Shown here piece after piece: positions 1 through 12,239 of a stretch of DNA of 64,000 nucleotides. Origin of the DNA: Cladorhizidae sp. MBARI D1340-BT2 (lineage: Eukaryota > Porifera > Demospongiae > Poecilosclerida > Cladorhizidae). The stretch spans positions 31,410,475 through 31,474,474 of the forward strand of contig JAQNBH010000004.1 of NCBI GenBank assembly GCA_028752905.1, written 5' to 3'. A model generated the notes under the pieces. The model made no database searches and was not told the DNA's origin. It worked only from the letters and a program-made list of their open reading frames with translations. The stretch's first letter is position 1, and each line of letters begins with the position of its first letter. A program made the translations under genes and the position numbers.

Positions 1-713
1 TTTATAACTTTGGATTTCATCTACAGAGTACAAGAGAGGTAATCATTATGCACATCAAGACACTTCCAGCTTTGTTACAATTCATTTTATATTGTCGAGA
101 AAAGGTAGAAAAATTAGTGCTGGTCTAGATATAAACAATGTGAAATAATATCAAGGGATGGAGTATTGTTTACAGTTGAGCACATCCTCACCTCTACCTA
201 GTATTATTGGCAGCTGCATCAGTACAAACAAAAATTAGAGGAAGGTTATAATGATACTGCCACCCTTGCCAATTTATTTACAAATTTACCCCTCCAGGTC
301 TTACTCGTATCTTGTCTTTATCATAGACCTCACAATCGCTTTTTAAGTCTACACTCTTCAAAAATCCTGTTGAAACTAACACTGTTAGTGGTTCATCTTT
401 ACACAGTTAATTCCACTCCATTAGCTGTGTCGACATGATATCATCACAATGTCAAGTCAGCTCTGTCTGTATAAATCAGCACAGTGTTGTGCTATAGAGT
501 TAGCCTTGTCCAGATCAACCGTCACGCAGATAGCCATGGAGAGTGATATATCATTAACTCTGGTTGTTAAGCCAAACTCTTGAATGCCCCTTTTGCACGG
601 TTATGAACCACCTTTGTTAGTCATCCTTATGGTGTCTCACTGTGCTGGTTTATTCATCATAGAGAAGCATGTTGGTTATGAACACGTGTATTAGCTTCTC
701 TGTGAGGACTTTA
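1..713. other. Unassigned AT-rich sequence
   Basis: I see no convincing reading frame, RNA gene or repeat here. No open frame is longer than chance would give in AT-rich DNA. Confidence 0.5.
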
Positions 714-1004
714 TTATAGACCAATGAGAGCAGACCACTACCACCATGCCCATGATTAGGCTATACCAATGAGGCAAGCATACCAGTACCACCAAGCCCA
801 TGATTAGGCTATACCAATGAGGCAAGCAGACCAGCACCACCATGCCCATGATTAGGCTATACCAATGAGACAAGCATACCAGCACCGCCATGCCCATGAT
901 TAGGCTATACCAATGAGGCAAGCAGACCAGTACCACCATGCCCATGATTAGGCTATACCAATGAGGCAAGCAGACCAGCACCACCATGCCCATGATTAGG
1001 CTAT
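714..1004. repeat. 48-bp minisatellite, about six copies
   Basis: Six tandem copies of a 48-bp unit run through here, each containing ATTAGGCTATACCAATGAGG and a CACCACCATGCCCATG end. Copies differ at a few positions (GCAGACC/GCATACC, GTACCACC/GCACCGCC). Because 48 is a multiple of three, the minus strand stays open for 100 codons as a repeated 16-residue block (MGMVVLVCLPHWYSLI). The first unit is degenerate and shorter. There is no support for coding beyond the open frame. Confidence 0.9.
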
Positions 1005-1942
1005 AGGTGCTTATTTGAGGATTCCTAGTCCTTTGTAAAAAATTTTGCTACTGTGACTAGCAGGTAACTCCTCCTCCATGGTCTCTGAAGTTGCAAAGCC
1101 TTTTTGTCTTAATCAGCTTAAAATGTTTTTTTAGCCAATGTGTAAACGAGTGATGCCGTCAGCTGAATCTCATTATTATACTGTATCTTTCTCATGCAGT
1201 ATTTTGCTAGTAGTGGCCTGTCACAAGATTTGTTCTCATCTTTTGCTAACCACCTTCCCATATGAAGTGTTTTCATACCATTTTGTGGACAGAGACATTC
1301 TTATGAGCGAAATCAGTTTGTTGAGGCAGTGATAGCTCCTTCTTTCTTTGTCTTGAGAGAGAGAGGGAGAGAGAGTAGTTTTCGTAAATCTGCTCAAGAG
1401 GGTCTCTTTAGTGTGGCTCTAATTTTGATTACTACTTCTTCTGATTCAAGAGAATAGTTTCTCTATTCTACATCAGTGCATAAAAATAATTCAATTTCAA
1501 TGTCGGTGTGCATTATTTAGCAGGGTGTTTGATTAGTAGTTAAGCGCTGGTTTTATGGCCGCAGGTTGTGGTTAGAAGTGGGCAATGAACAACGAGAGTT
1601 TATAGTATAAGACTTCTTGTAAAATGGAGCATATATAGACTCACTGTAAATAGCCAACTTGCAAATCATGTTTTGAGTGAGAATCAGAAAGAGCCTGTAG
1701 CAAATTGCGTAAGCTGCCATTTATGGCACCAAACGGTTTATGTAAAAGCCCCAAACCATTCATGTATGTGCAAGATGCACGTAGATCGATCAACATCAAA
1801 TCAGGCTTGCCACTCACTCTCTCTCTCTCACATGCACACAAGCAGACACACAAATTATGTTTGATACTAAACTATTACATGTATATTGAACTAAGCAACC
1901 ATTATTTATCTTCTCTGATATGATTTATTCTGTGTTTGCTAG
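1005..1942. other. Unassigned sequence
   Basis: This stretch has only short chance frames, a GAGAG run near 1,360 and a CTCTCT run near 1,820. No gene or mobile-element signature was recognised. Confidence 0.45.
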
Positions 1943-2185
1943 GTAACTACAGGGAGTCAGTGTGTACATGACCACATTCCACCCAACACCTTTCCTCTGT
2001 CCCAGCTGGTCCCTACTATGCCCAACACCAGTGACCTTCTCTGTACCAATCTCCCCAAGGCTAGACCGGGTGTTCAAGTAGATATATCTCTTTTTTCATA
2101 TATCAACAACCCTGGAATATCAGCACATCATCTTTGTAAGATGCAATATGACATCATCGATACTGGATTAATAGGTCATGACTAA
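1943..2185 (+). CDS. Candidate terminal exon of an unknown gene
   Basis: A good acceptor context (TGTGTTTGCTAG) is followed by 80 open codons ending in TAA. The reading begins VTTGSQCVHDHIPPNTF and continues through LVPTMPNTSDLLCTNL to GLIGHD. Codon use is more mixed than in the surrounding AT-rich DNA. I do not recognise a domain. No upstream exon could be linked on the + strand, and no polyadenylation signal was checked beyond the stop. It could be a chance open stretch. Confidence 0.25.
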   Translation, partial: VTTGSQCVHDHIPPNTFPLSQLVPTMPNTSDLLCTNLPKARPGVQVDISLFSYINNPGISAHHLCKMQYDIIDTGLIGHD

Positions 2186-2999
2186 TAATGAAGTTCTTTA
2201 TAACAGATGTTGCAATTTCTTCGGCTAGAACAGCTGATAACTTTAACCTTTTCCATGAATAAGCTCAAACTATCAAATCATTATAATGTAAATGCAATAA
2301 GCTTCTGATGACAGCTGAATTGAGGGAAATAAACAAAAGCTACAAATGACTACTTTACTCTAAGTCTACAACAAAACATATGGCAAAGAGATCCATCTAT
2401 GACTCCCTGTTTTCCAAAGGTGAAGGATTCATGATAAGCATAGATGATTCTGGAGCTTTCCTCTGCAGAAAAGCTTCCTGAACAGCGGTGAATATCTGAC
2501 TGTTCATGATGGTAGTTGTGATCATTCTGCCATTATTAATTGTTTTTCATTTTTCTTGTCCTCCTCCAATAAATCCGGAGGTGAGGGTTTTATGACTATT
2601 GGATAAATATAGGCGGTCTACTGGGCATTTGTGGGTTAATGATCTGGTGTTGAGTACATAATGTTCTGTTTTTTTAATCCTTTTTTGTATTGTTGAAATT
2701 TGGCAAAAACAGTTCGAGAGCAAATAGTATTGAAGGACCTCGAGGAAATATCCATTTTCTGGTTAGGCATTGCAGAATTCTAAAGTGGATAGCCATATTT
2801 AATAAAGTAGTACAATTGAGAATAAATACTAGAGTTCATTTTGTTTGTGGGTTTTGAACATTATTTCCGGACAAAAATGTCAAAGAACACATGCAGACGA
2901 CTTTCTTAAAATGCAGCCAGGATCAAACATGTCCTTGTACGGATATGCTCAAACATGCGATTTGCACAAGAGAAACACTGTACTCAGAAGATGACACAC
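2186..2999. other. Unassigned sequence
   Basis: No gene or repeat recognised. Confidence 0.4.
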
Positions 3000-4354
3000 T
3001 GAAAAGTTCTGGCTCAGTATGGACTGTAATCAAAACCTATCGGAATTAACTTTCAGGGATGAGATAAAGTATGCCATTCTTTCGTATTGTCACTGTATGC
3101 CAGACGTAGATGGAGGGAGCATTTGGTTCACATGAAGGAGAACGCTGAAGATGATGCTAGAGTTGTTCTGCCCCTAACGGTTACTGGAAGGCTCATCTAT
3201 AGTCCATGAACCTCTAACATCCAAAAACAACAGATTGGCTTGTCGAAATGGCTCGACTATAGCCCAGATTAGCAGGGGGGAAATTCCCTGTTATTTGGAC
3301 TCGTCAGAGTATTGAGAAAGCTACTATTCCATCAATATTATGATGGGATAGTTTCCAATGTCTCTAACTCACTCATTGGAGTCGGACGAATTAGAATGGT
3401 GACGAATATTGTCAGAAGTATTAGTTATAGCTAAGTTGAAATTCCCAGGAAATTCTTAGGTAAAGGTTTTATAAACCACCTAGCTGATCTATCATTACAT
3501 GTATTCATCATCACCTATCTTAGGACAAGTCATGCTGATTATCGATGCCATCAGAGTCTTCACTAAATAGTGCAGAAACAGGCCTGGCTACAACATCTCA
3601 CCTTATGGCTGTTAGGCATTAAAATTTATTTCAGAGCTGCAAGGTAAGTGTCAGGAAATGTATTCTTGGTACCCTTGGGTCATATAGACCAAACCACAGA
3701 ATACTCCCTGCGATGCCTAGCTCTACTCCATTAGCTAGACCACTTGTTTATTCCCATCAATATGACTTAATTAACAACATTTGATAGAATAATACAGTCC
3801 CTTAGGAAATCACATCCTAGTCCAGAACTCAGTTCTGTCTAACAGGCTATTATAAAATAAGATATAATATTATTATATCTTATTTTAGATCAAGAGGTTC
3901 GACTGTCCAATCAAACCTTTCCATCTGTCCTTCCGAACCTTCTGTTTCTCCGTATACATAGGTGATGTAATAACTACTGTGTATTGTGTAATAGTTACAT
4001 AATAATACATTTCCGGGATCGTGTTGTAGTTCAAGTCATGGAAGGTTGTTTCCATGACAGTAAGCATAGGTACTTTCTTCCTCATATCCATTGCTGTCTC
4101 TCCCAGCAGGCTATAGTCTTCTAGAAAAAGTTGATCATTTAAGGAACAAGCCATTCAGGAAGTGAAATTTGATTTGATGTTTATCATAGTAACCGAAGGT
4201 GTACATTGCTTATACTTCTAACAGTGATAAGTAAATGCTCTGAGCATGCTCAGGTATTTTTTCATATTTTCTACATGAACAATTGAATTTTTTTGATTTC
4301 AATACCAGTGACCATTGGTGCTCTATCATATGATGATGTCAGTGAGAGTGTTAA
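3000..4354 (-). mobile_element. Left-arm copy of piggyBac-like sequence, truncated
   Basis: Read on the minus strand, this begins at a TTAA (4,351-4,354), then a CACTCTCACTGAC end. It matches the 5' part of the piggyBac-like element at 33,504-34,390. Matches include the region of 'CATAAGGTGAGATG' (about 3,600) against 33,860, and 'GGCTCGACTATAGCCC' (about 3,245) against 34,310. The segment 3,000-3,185 instead matches 44,060-44,240 in inverted orientation. No transposase coding remains here and the other terminus is missing. The copy lies at the outer edge of the left duplication arm, so it was probably part of the duplicated unit. Confidence 0.5.
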
Positions 4355-4886
4355 CAACAGATTAGAACAATTCTTGCGACAGGCTTGCTGTTGGCATCCT
4401 CACAATGAACAATTGGTGGGTGCATTGGGGGAAGGCATAGGTCACTGAGGAGCAGTTATCTGTGCTATTGAATACTAGAAAAAGGGGTAGGCAGAAGTGT
4501 TCTACAAGTGAGCAGCAAGGAGTTCTTCGTGAAACTATGACATTATTGTGGTTAGTCAAAGGTGTTATCATACAAAGATGTTGATTCAAATATTTTGTAA
4601 ATTACTTGAGAGTGAAGGTAATAAATGTACCAATGCTTTTTCAATCAGATGTAGTCCATTCCTTCACAGCGAGATACCATAAGGACACGTCACAATGATG
4701 TTTATAATAGAGTGAGATCCTTAACAATTTTTTGGTGCACTAAACATTGAGAGGTTTAAACACCAGAGTTTATAGTTTCTCTCTCCACTATTTCAAAGCT
4801 AATAACCCAATCCTTATTCAACCAAAACTTCTGCTATCACCTCTCATCCTTGTGGCTCTTTTCTTTTGGTTTTGTGTGATGTGCAG

Positions 4887-5141
4887 GTCAACATCAACCA
4901 TCCAGCCATCGTTTTGAGAGACAATATTATTATCGTATTGCTGACTGTATTGCAGAATGGAAAAAACTTGCTTATTGTTTGGATTTTGATCCCGATGACT
5001 ATGAGGTTGAAAGGGGGGGGAAAGAAATAATAGCAAAGTTGTTTAAAGATTGGCAACAATTGGAAACTGAAAATTTAACCTTTGATACATTGGTTTGAAT
5101 TTTTAGATGTCATAATGATGCAGGAAAGATTTGTGACCTTG
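4887..5141 (+). pseudogene. Decayed death-domain exon (left arm)
   Basis: An acceptor (TGTGATGTGCAG) and donor (CTTG|GTAAGC) bound this exon, and both are conserved with the right-arm copy at 32,712-32,976. In one frame the reading contains YYYRIADCIAEWKKLAYCLD, FDPDDYEVE, then IIAKLFKDWQQ and LTFDTL, ending CHNDAGKICDL. This is the pattern of the C-terminal helices of a death-fold domain: a conserved Trp after an alternating hydrophobic helix, then a 'LL.dW......ATf..La..L' helix. An in-frame stop follows FDTLV (about 5,095), and a poly-G run near 5,018 disturbs the frame. It is therefore probably a pseudoexon. Death domains act as adaptor-binding modules in apoptosis and innate signalling. 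No other exon of the gene was found. Confidence 0.55.
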
Positions 5142-5704
5142 GTAAGCATGAAATTACATGTTAGGTAGGTAAATGGTAGCACATGTGCCAATACCAGACC
5201 CTTTTCCAAAGTATGCCCTAACTTTACAAAGGTGATTAATGTTGCCTGGTACTCTCATTCTACCCACTGTAGCTAGACAGTTATTTATAGCTTCTTAACT
5301 TCTTTTATGGCTACTGCTCTAATACCTAGCTATCACTATCTATTAGTTTGCAAGAGTGTTGCATGTTTCAGAGCATTGAACAAAACTTTCAGCTGTGTGA
5401 TGTATCCATATCCAAACTCTATGGGTGTTTGTGAAGCAGTTTTTACATGTAGAATTCACATGGTTGTGTTCAGGAAAGGAGTGTAGTGGCAATTGCTTTA
5501 ACTTGCATGTCTGCCTAAATGGAAGTTACACAGAGAAGGAAGGTTAGGCAAGGTCCTGATCTTTTTTTGGAAAAGAAGCAGATAAGACTTGTAGATGCAG
5601 CATACAACAGACAACTGTAGTGTGATTTACTGAATATTAGCTGATAGCTGCAATGTCTGGCAACTTAGTACAGTACAATGTGTAGTAGTGGGATTGAGTT
5701 TTAG

Positions 5705-6014
5705 AGTACAGGCATTTTGTGAGAAAAAAGGGGTGAACCTCCCATAAATTGCAACAGAAACACTTTCAACTGTTTTAGTCTCAGAAGTACGTTCTTTATA
5801 ACATCAAAAGTCTTAAGTAATCCAAGTGGTGGAAAGTATTGAAAAATACTGAAATCGGTGATGCAACAATTTTCCATTGCCACCCATGTTAAAAAATAGA
5901 CTTTTCCATGTCTTCTTGTCTGATGTCCACACAAAGGGTTCAGTACTGACCCCAAACCACCAGTAACAGTGTTTCACACGAGACATCGAGTTGAATGCAG
6001 TACAGTGCATGTGC
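5705..6014 (+). repeat. Left terminal inverted repeat
   Basis: It pairs with 9,581-9,861 in reverse complement over its whole length with small indels. Shared blocks include ATTGCAACAGAAA, CTTTCAACTGTTTTAGTCTC, TAATCCAAGTGGTGGAAAGT and TGTCCACACAAAG. Confidence 0.85.
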
Positions 6015-6862
6015 AAAAGGCAATTATTAACCCTTATATGCAAAGTACATTTGTGCATTTCATGTATTTTGACAACTCTAATGATTTTCAATATGAGGCA
6101 ATAAATTACTGCTTGCCAGTGTGTGTATATAGCAATGATAGTAGATTAAGAGGGAGTGGAAACATAATTAACACCTTGATGTAGTACATACACTCTATAT
6201 GTGGCATATGCGTGTTTGATGTGTTAACACATTGCACGTGTTGGACAAGCAGAAAAGGTGGGTGACCTTTGGAAATAAGAGAAGAAAAAGTGAGTTCATA
6301 GTCTTGTAATCCAACAGAAACAGGTCAATTATAGGACAATGTTGTGCTCTATCCATAGATAGTAGCTAAATAGGCTCTAGTTCTAGTATAACTAGAGTAC
6401 ATATTCTAAAGCTTCAAAGATGAGTAAGTGTATTCTAGACTCCATTGTAAAGACTTGTTGTACCCAAAAACTATCCTAAAAGGCAATGAATACTGTTTTT
6501 ATTTCATATTAGTGATTCTTATGGTATTCTACATAGGGTTATAGATCTTTAACATGAGTTTGGGATAAGTTATAGCTGATTGAAAAATGTCTACTAGTCC
6601 TGGACCTAAGAAACAAATACTGTTGAACTGAGTGCATTTTTCACAACTTTCATCATAGTAAAACTTTCATCATAGTAAAGTAGGAGTAAAATCACTTCCA
6701 CTATCAGATGTGTAGTTACACTCCTCCTATCTACCACTCTGACTCTAGTTCAGTCTGTCTTACTATGATCAGATGATAATTTGTCCTTAAATTCTTTAAA
6801 AGGTATTTTGTAACTTTTTAAAAGGTATTTTGCAACTTCGAAAATGTAATGCTTTGTATTTT

Positions 6863-9155
6863 GCTTTGCAGATGAATGAATCTCCATCTTCTGTTCATGC
6901 ACGAATGGCTGACCCTTTGAGATGTGCGATCTGTAAAAAGTCTGCGGAGGGAGAACAGCCAACATCCACCCTTATTGAAAAGGGAAGTGATGCCATCAAC
7001 CAAGCAAGTACATCTAGAAAGGATGTCATCCATACATCACCTGGGGAAGTGGTTCATCAAGACTGCCGCAAGAAATATACCAACCCCACAGCAAATAGTG
7101 AAAGCACTGAAGGAGAAGGAACAAGAACAAAATGTGATACGGAAGTTCACAGCCGTGTTTTACGCTCAGCTGTACATGAGTTTAATTATGACAGAGACTG
7201 TCTGTTCTGTGGGAGTTCAGCGCATGTTGGGACCAAGAGGAAGAGTTCTGGTGTGCCTGTATTCCCAGTGAGGGCGATTGAGTTCAAGGACACAATCTTG
7301 AAATCTTGTGATGAAAGAGGAGATGCCTGGGCAGCCACAGTGAAATCCCATCTGCTGCATGTGCATGACCTGCATGCTGCAGATGCAGTCTATCACCAAG
7401 TGTGCAGCATCAATTTCTGTACCAAGAAGCGAATGCCAGCATATTATCAGAGCAGCGAAACTGGGGCCAAAAGAAACACAACTAGGTTGACCACAAGACA
7501 AAGAAAGAATCAATGCCTTTCTAGAAGTTATGAGCTTCTTTGAAGAAAATGACGATGAACATTAGCTGGATGGAACTCAGAACTTGAAGCATATGGCTAC
7601 ACACACATGCAGTCCAAACCTATAGGGAACATTTCAGTGACAGAATAATCGAAACCAATATAAATGGGAAGCCAGATGTAGTACCTTCAGGAGAACAGCC
7701 AAAGCAATCCTTCAGGACTTTTATGCTCACAGGGAAGCTGATCCCGAAACAGAGAAGAAGAGGATAATAGAAACTGCTGCAAAACTTATCAAAGATGACA
7801 TCAAATTTGTGGAAACATCCCACAAAGTATATCCTGACTGTGACTCACTAAAGTCTGAAGAGGAACCCACTGAAAGGGTTACTTGTTGGCAAAAACATCG
7901 GCATGAAAACTGCCTCCATTGGACAGGGAAGAAAGTCATGGAACATTTGCAGTGACATACCAGAAGCTTGTTACTCTGATGGCACCGAAACCGACGGCAG
8001 ACCTGGACCTCATATGGAAAACAGCCATCCTGTTTGCCTCACCAAGGCCAGCATGGTCTGGGATGATGAAGTTTGTACAGTATAGCACTCACCCAGTGTT
8101 CGATGGTTATCAGGGCACATCCACCAAAGACATGACACACCGCAGGCGAGCAGGTGAGAACTGAAGCAACCATAACCATGGATGAGTACATGCCTATTAC
8201 AATGAATAAAGACCATTTCCTTGCAAACAAAACAAACAAGCAGCAGTTCATCAACATGGTCAGTGGTCGCCTACATAAGAAGAACTGTCAGATTTACCAT
8301 GCTCCGTGTGATGATGATCTCCTAATAGTGCAAAAAGCAGTGGAGTCTGCCACCACAAAAAAACACTGTGCTTTAAGCCTTATTGGTGATGATACAGATC
8401 TGCTAGTCCTCCTCATATCACGCCAACCTCAAGTCACACGACCTCTTCTTCAAACCTGAGCTGAGGAAGAGCACGAAGAAGCCATGTGTCTGGAACATCA
8501 AGGCTGTCAAGCAGCAGCTGGGTCCCAGTGTGTGCACCCAAATCCTCTTCATCCATGCAATAGCTGGGTGTGACACTACCACCCGCATTGGGAAAAGAGC
8601 TCCCCTAAAGAAATTCACAACCAGTGGTGACTTCCGTGAGCAAGCCACTGGGTTTGACACACAGTTAGCTTCCACAGCAGAGGTTGTGTCAGCAGCTTTG
8701 CTTTGCCTGTACAGTGGAAAGCCTGGGACTCGACTCACTGCGACACAAGCACTTTTGTGAGAAGGTGGCTACTAGCACTTCTCATGTACAGCCACAGAGT
8801 TTGCCACCTACTCAGCAGCAGCGAAGTACCACAGTCTTTGCTTCTACTACCAGGTGCAGCAGTGGAAGGAAACCATAGATGAACTACTGCCGCCACAAGA
8901 ATAGGGATGGAAAGAGAGTGTGATGGAGGGCTTGTCACTGTCCAAACTGACTTACCACCATCTACACAGGAACTCCTTCGGGTCATCAGATGCACCTACA
9001 AGACAGACTGCAGCAGTCTGGGGTGCACATGCAAGAAGCATGACATTGAGTGCTCTGTTGAATGTAGCAACTGTAAAGGATCAGGGTGTGCAAATTCATG
9101 TGTGACCGCATGTGATGACGATGATGATGATGATGAAGATGAGCCAGGCAACTGA
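6863..9155 (+). pseudogene. Broken multi-domain protein of a multi-copy metazoan family (element-encoded)
   Basis: The coding region is split by frameshifts and stops. (1) 6,872-7,543 is an N-terminal part starting MNESPSS, with Cys/His pairs (CAICKKS, HQDCRKKY, CLFCGSS, HQVCSINFC) suggesting zinc binding. (2) 7,700-7,860 reads ILQDFYAHREADPETEKKR and AAKLIKDDIK. (3) 8,154-8,459 holds LHKKNCQIYHAPCDDDLLIV and LIGDDTDLLVLLI, an Asp-rich pattern like PIN/FEN-type nuclease folds. (4) 8,480-8,760 holds ILFIHAIAGCDTTTRIGK. (5) 8,780-9,155 ends in a Cys-rich tail (CTCKKHDIECSVECSNCKG) and an acidic run. I know this domain series from uncharacterised multi-copy proteins in invertebrate genomes. Nuclease activity is an inference from the motif pattern. 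About 8,000 seems to have lost part of the middle. Confidence 0.6.
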
Positions 9156-9580
9156 CCAGAAATGTTTAAATTTTCTTAAATGGTAACATGTTTCATGAGC
9201 TTATGTTCATCAGTGCTAACATTTATTAATATAAAGTGCTAGTTACATACTTTTGTTTTAAATGAATGGAAATGTTGGGCTAACATTGGATTGCACTGGA
9301 ACGAACACGCTGTTCTTCACTCTTTGAATGGCTAGCCATCACCTCTCTTTGTGTGTGCATTGTCTTTGCTTTTTTTATCAATGCTAACCTTTATATGGAA
9401 TAGTGTCAATTCATGCTGCCTTGTATACAAGTATACTTATATAGTGATTTTGCTTTAGAATGGTATTTTAGGAAGCAAAAAAGTGGTTATTTTAGGAAGT
9501 AAAAAAAGAAAGAAATTTTTCCCCGATTTTCTTTTCAATTTGTGTGAGGTTCACCCATTTTTTCTCACAAAATGCCATAT

Positions 9581-9861
9581 GCACATGCACTGTACTGCAT
9601 CCAACTGCATAAAACACTGTTTATACATAGTTGTTTGTGGGCAGTACTGAACCCTTTGTCACTTTGTGTGGACATTAGACAAGAAGACATGCATAAATCC
9701 ATGAAAAATTATGGCATCGCCGATTTCAGTATTTTTCATTACTTTCCACCACTTGGATTACGACTTTTGATATGTTATAAAGAACATATTTCTGAGACTA
9801 AAACAGTTGAAAGCATTTCTGTTGCAATTTGTGGGAGATCATGTCGTAAAATGCCTGTACT
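9581..9861 (-). repeat. Right terminal inverted repeat
   Basis: It is the partner of 5,705-6,014. Just inside it (9,535-9,578) there is a further copy of the outer end motif (TTTTTTCTCACAAAATGCC and GTGAGGTTCACCC), so the end motif is present twice on this side. Confidence 0.85.
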
Positions 9862-12239
9862 ATTAATGTGACCGAGAAACCGAGAAACCAGTTAAGTGAG
9901 GGCTAGGGCTAGGGTCTACTGTACATGTAGTGGTGGCTTCTTAGCCACATGATAGCCTCAAGATAGCCTCAAGATTGTCAGTATAATTATCTTGGCCTAC
10001 ATGACTACACCAAGATAAACTTCATGCTAAACTGAGTTTGTTGAGTGTAAATCCTGGGCATATAGCTGATGAGGCTCTCTATGTAAGCATCAATAACAAG
10101 GCTCATACTTACCTTGATGTAAGATGATAAACTTGTCGTTCTTCACCTGCTGTCTTTCTCTCAACATCTCCCAATGCAGAGTCCAAGCTGGAGTGAATGT
10201 CAGACGTGCGAGAATAACAATGTTTTGACTGGTAGCCACTCGAAATGAATAATGTTTGCATTGTTGTATTATGTATGAAGTGTTAAAATAAAAAGCCTGG
10301 GGGTATCAGATAAACACGCATAAACTCGGGTAATGTTATAAGTAAGTGGTGTGGGTAAGTGTTGTGAAGTGGCTGCCACATTGTATTACCCTCTTCACAT
10401 GTCTTGTCAAATTGCAAACATCACTTAGCTATATATCTGCATTTGAAACCAAAATCTCTACTCAAAGGATCCAATGTATCAGGACCCCCACTCACCTATT
10501 ATGCAGGTTGTTTCCATGCCAATGTCTGAGTCTGGCATTGTGTCAATATAAAGAAGAAGAATATTAGGTGATAAAATGAAAATGAACGACAAAATTACAA
10601 ATAGTTGGCATTGTAGATCGCTATAAAGTTTACTAGAATAAAAACATTGTTTACTCCACAGAAATGTATTTATTAAGGTCTATTTCTTTGTGTATACTGC
10701 TTCATCCACATCCTTGTAAAAGCCTTGTATTCTCAGGGTTTCAATAGTTAACCGGAAATTGTTTACCATTATTAATTAGTTAATCATTTAGGTGTGTGTT
10801 TGTAAAACACTTGAATTCAGCGTACACTCTCTCAATTGGTTTGAGCACAAGGTAAAATGTACTCATTCTGCTGGAATATGCCAATCATGTTTTGTTTGTT
10901 TGTTTGTTTGTTTTTGTGTTATTTTCATTTCTTAATTGTGTAAAAAAAATTCGCATCCATCCCCCATTTCTACCAAGAGTTAATCGCCATTCCTTGAGTT
11001 GATCGCCATTCCTTGGTCATCAAAAATAATTTCTTATTCGAGATGGGGATGGAGAAATGCTTCCTCACTGTGTGGCATTAAACATTGCTTGCCACCAAGA
11101 CAGAAGGTACATATTTTATTTTTTGTATTATTGTTGTTATTTAATATTATCATCATCTATATAATAATACACTTGTCCATGTCTGTGTCACACGACATCG
11201 CATGCGCAGTGCAACACATTACAACTGTCATTAACCTGCAAATCTGAGATAGAGCTACTGCAACAGATAGATGCCCAAAGAATGAATGATTGATCTAAGA
11301 GCATATACAAATAGGGAACAGGAAACAGAGAGATGAGCATCATTACTAGATGAGGAAATAAGCATCCGTTGAGAGCAGAACAGAGAAAGGCATAGACTGA
11401 CCAGTAGAAGGCAATGAATCTGGACAGAGCTGAGAGAAAGGTAGATACAAGCAAGAAGCAGCATTATTGAAGATGTTTTATAGAGGTTCATTATAGTGTC
11501 AAATGTATAGAGTGAGTCACTTATTATTATTAGTGGCTTCTTGCATCAATTGTGAGAGAAAAATAACCGAAGAGTCTCTGTGGGTATCATTATTTCTTTG
11601 TTAAGACTTTGACCAATCTTGCAAACCATGTTGATTGAACAATCTATTGCTCTTTGAAGAATCAGATATAGCTACACAATATATATATATACAAAAAACA
11701 CTTTATATACAATTTGGTTGTGTGCTTGGTAACTATATAACCCACAGGAGTCTTCTATACTCGAATTGTTCCAGAGACATACATTTTAAGTAAATGGTAA
11801 AACCACTGAGTATAAACAATTCCTTCACCGTCTTCTTTCCCTCTCCAGCCATTATATTTGAGCCTGATGGCCTCACAGTTTGCATCACCTATATATGCGT
11901 TCTTGGTATTTATCCACCTCACATGCATAAACCTCATAGAAAACTCATGTGAGATGTTCTTTGGGGAGAATTATTGGTTGCATATCTGTAGTTCAGTCTT
12001 GATGAGGGCAGTTACGATAATGTCCACCATTTACTATAGACAGATTTCACACCATAGATTAGAGTGCCTAAGATGTAAAATTAACCTGTGCATAACATAA
12101 AAATACTTCCTGAAAGACTATAATTTCACCAAGCATTATTAGCGCTATTGGTTTGTGGTGGTTCTAGTTATGGAACCAAATGGTATGGTAGAAATATCAA
12201 ATCATATTATGTTAAGTGATGTGCAAATGTAAGCAATAG
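9862..12239. other. Left-arm sequence without a recognised gene
   Basis: All of this has a diverged counterpart in the right arm. One short exon-like block (about 10,117-10,190, minus strand) ends at a donor GTAAGTATG and is conserved at about 31,826-31,895 (plus strand). It reads LHWEMLRERQQVKNDKF in one frame, but frame and function are uncertain. A (GTTT)n tract lies near 10,890 and an (AT)n tract near 11,680. Confidence 0.45.

Larger units (their letters stand above)
5705..9861 (+). mobile_element. 4.16-kb element with ~300-bp terminal inverted repeats and a PIN/Cys-rich-type protein
   Basis: The two ends (5,705-6,014 and 9,581-9,861) are long inverted repeats sharing AGTACAGGCATTTT at the outside and GCACATGCACTGTACTGC at the inside. 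Between them lies a broken multi-domain coding region (6,863-9,155). The paralogous locus in the inverted duplication (about 32,090-32,110) runs straight from the left flank (TAGTAGTGGG.TTGAG) to the right flank (GAGAA.C.AGTTAAGTGAG) without the element, which defines it as an insertion to within about 15 bp. The target-site duplication is unclear: a TTTA/TTAA pair sits at the edges, but the empty site has no TTAA exactly there. I cannot place it in a named superfamily. Confidence 0.7.

Noticed and set aside
1530..1600. tRNA-like stretch (GTAGTTAAGCGCTGG...)
   Set aside because: It resembles a D-arm, but no acceptor or T-arm pairing could be completed.
5695..5704. TTAA target duplication for the 4.16-kb element
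   Set aside because: The left edge reads TTTA, the right edge TTAA, and the empty site does not have TTAA at the junction. The duplication cannot be assigned from this copy.
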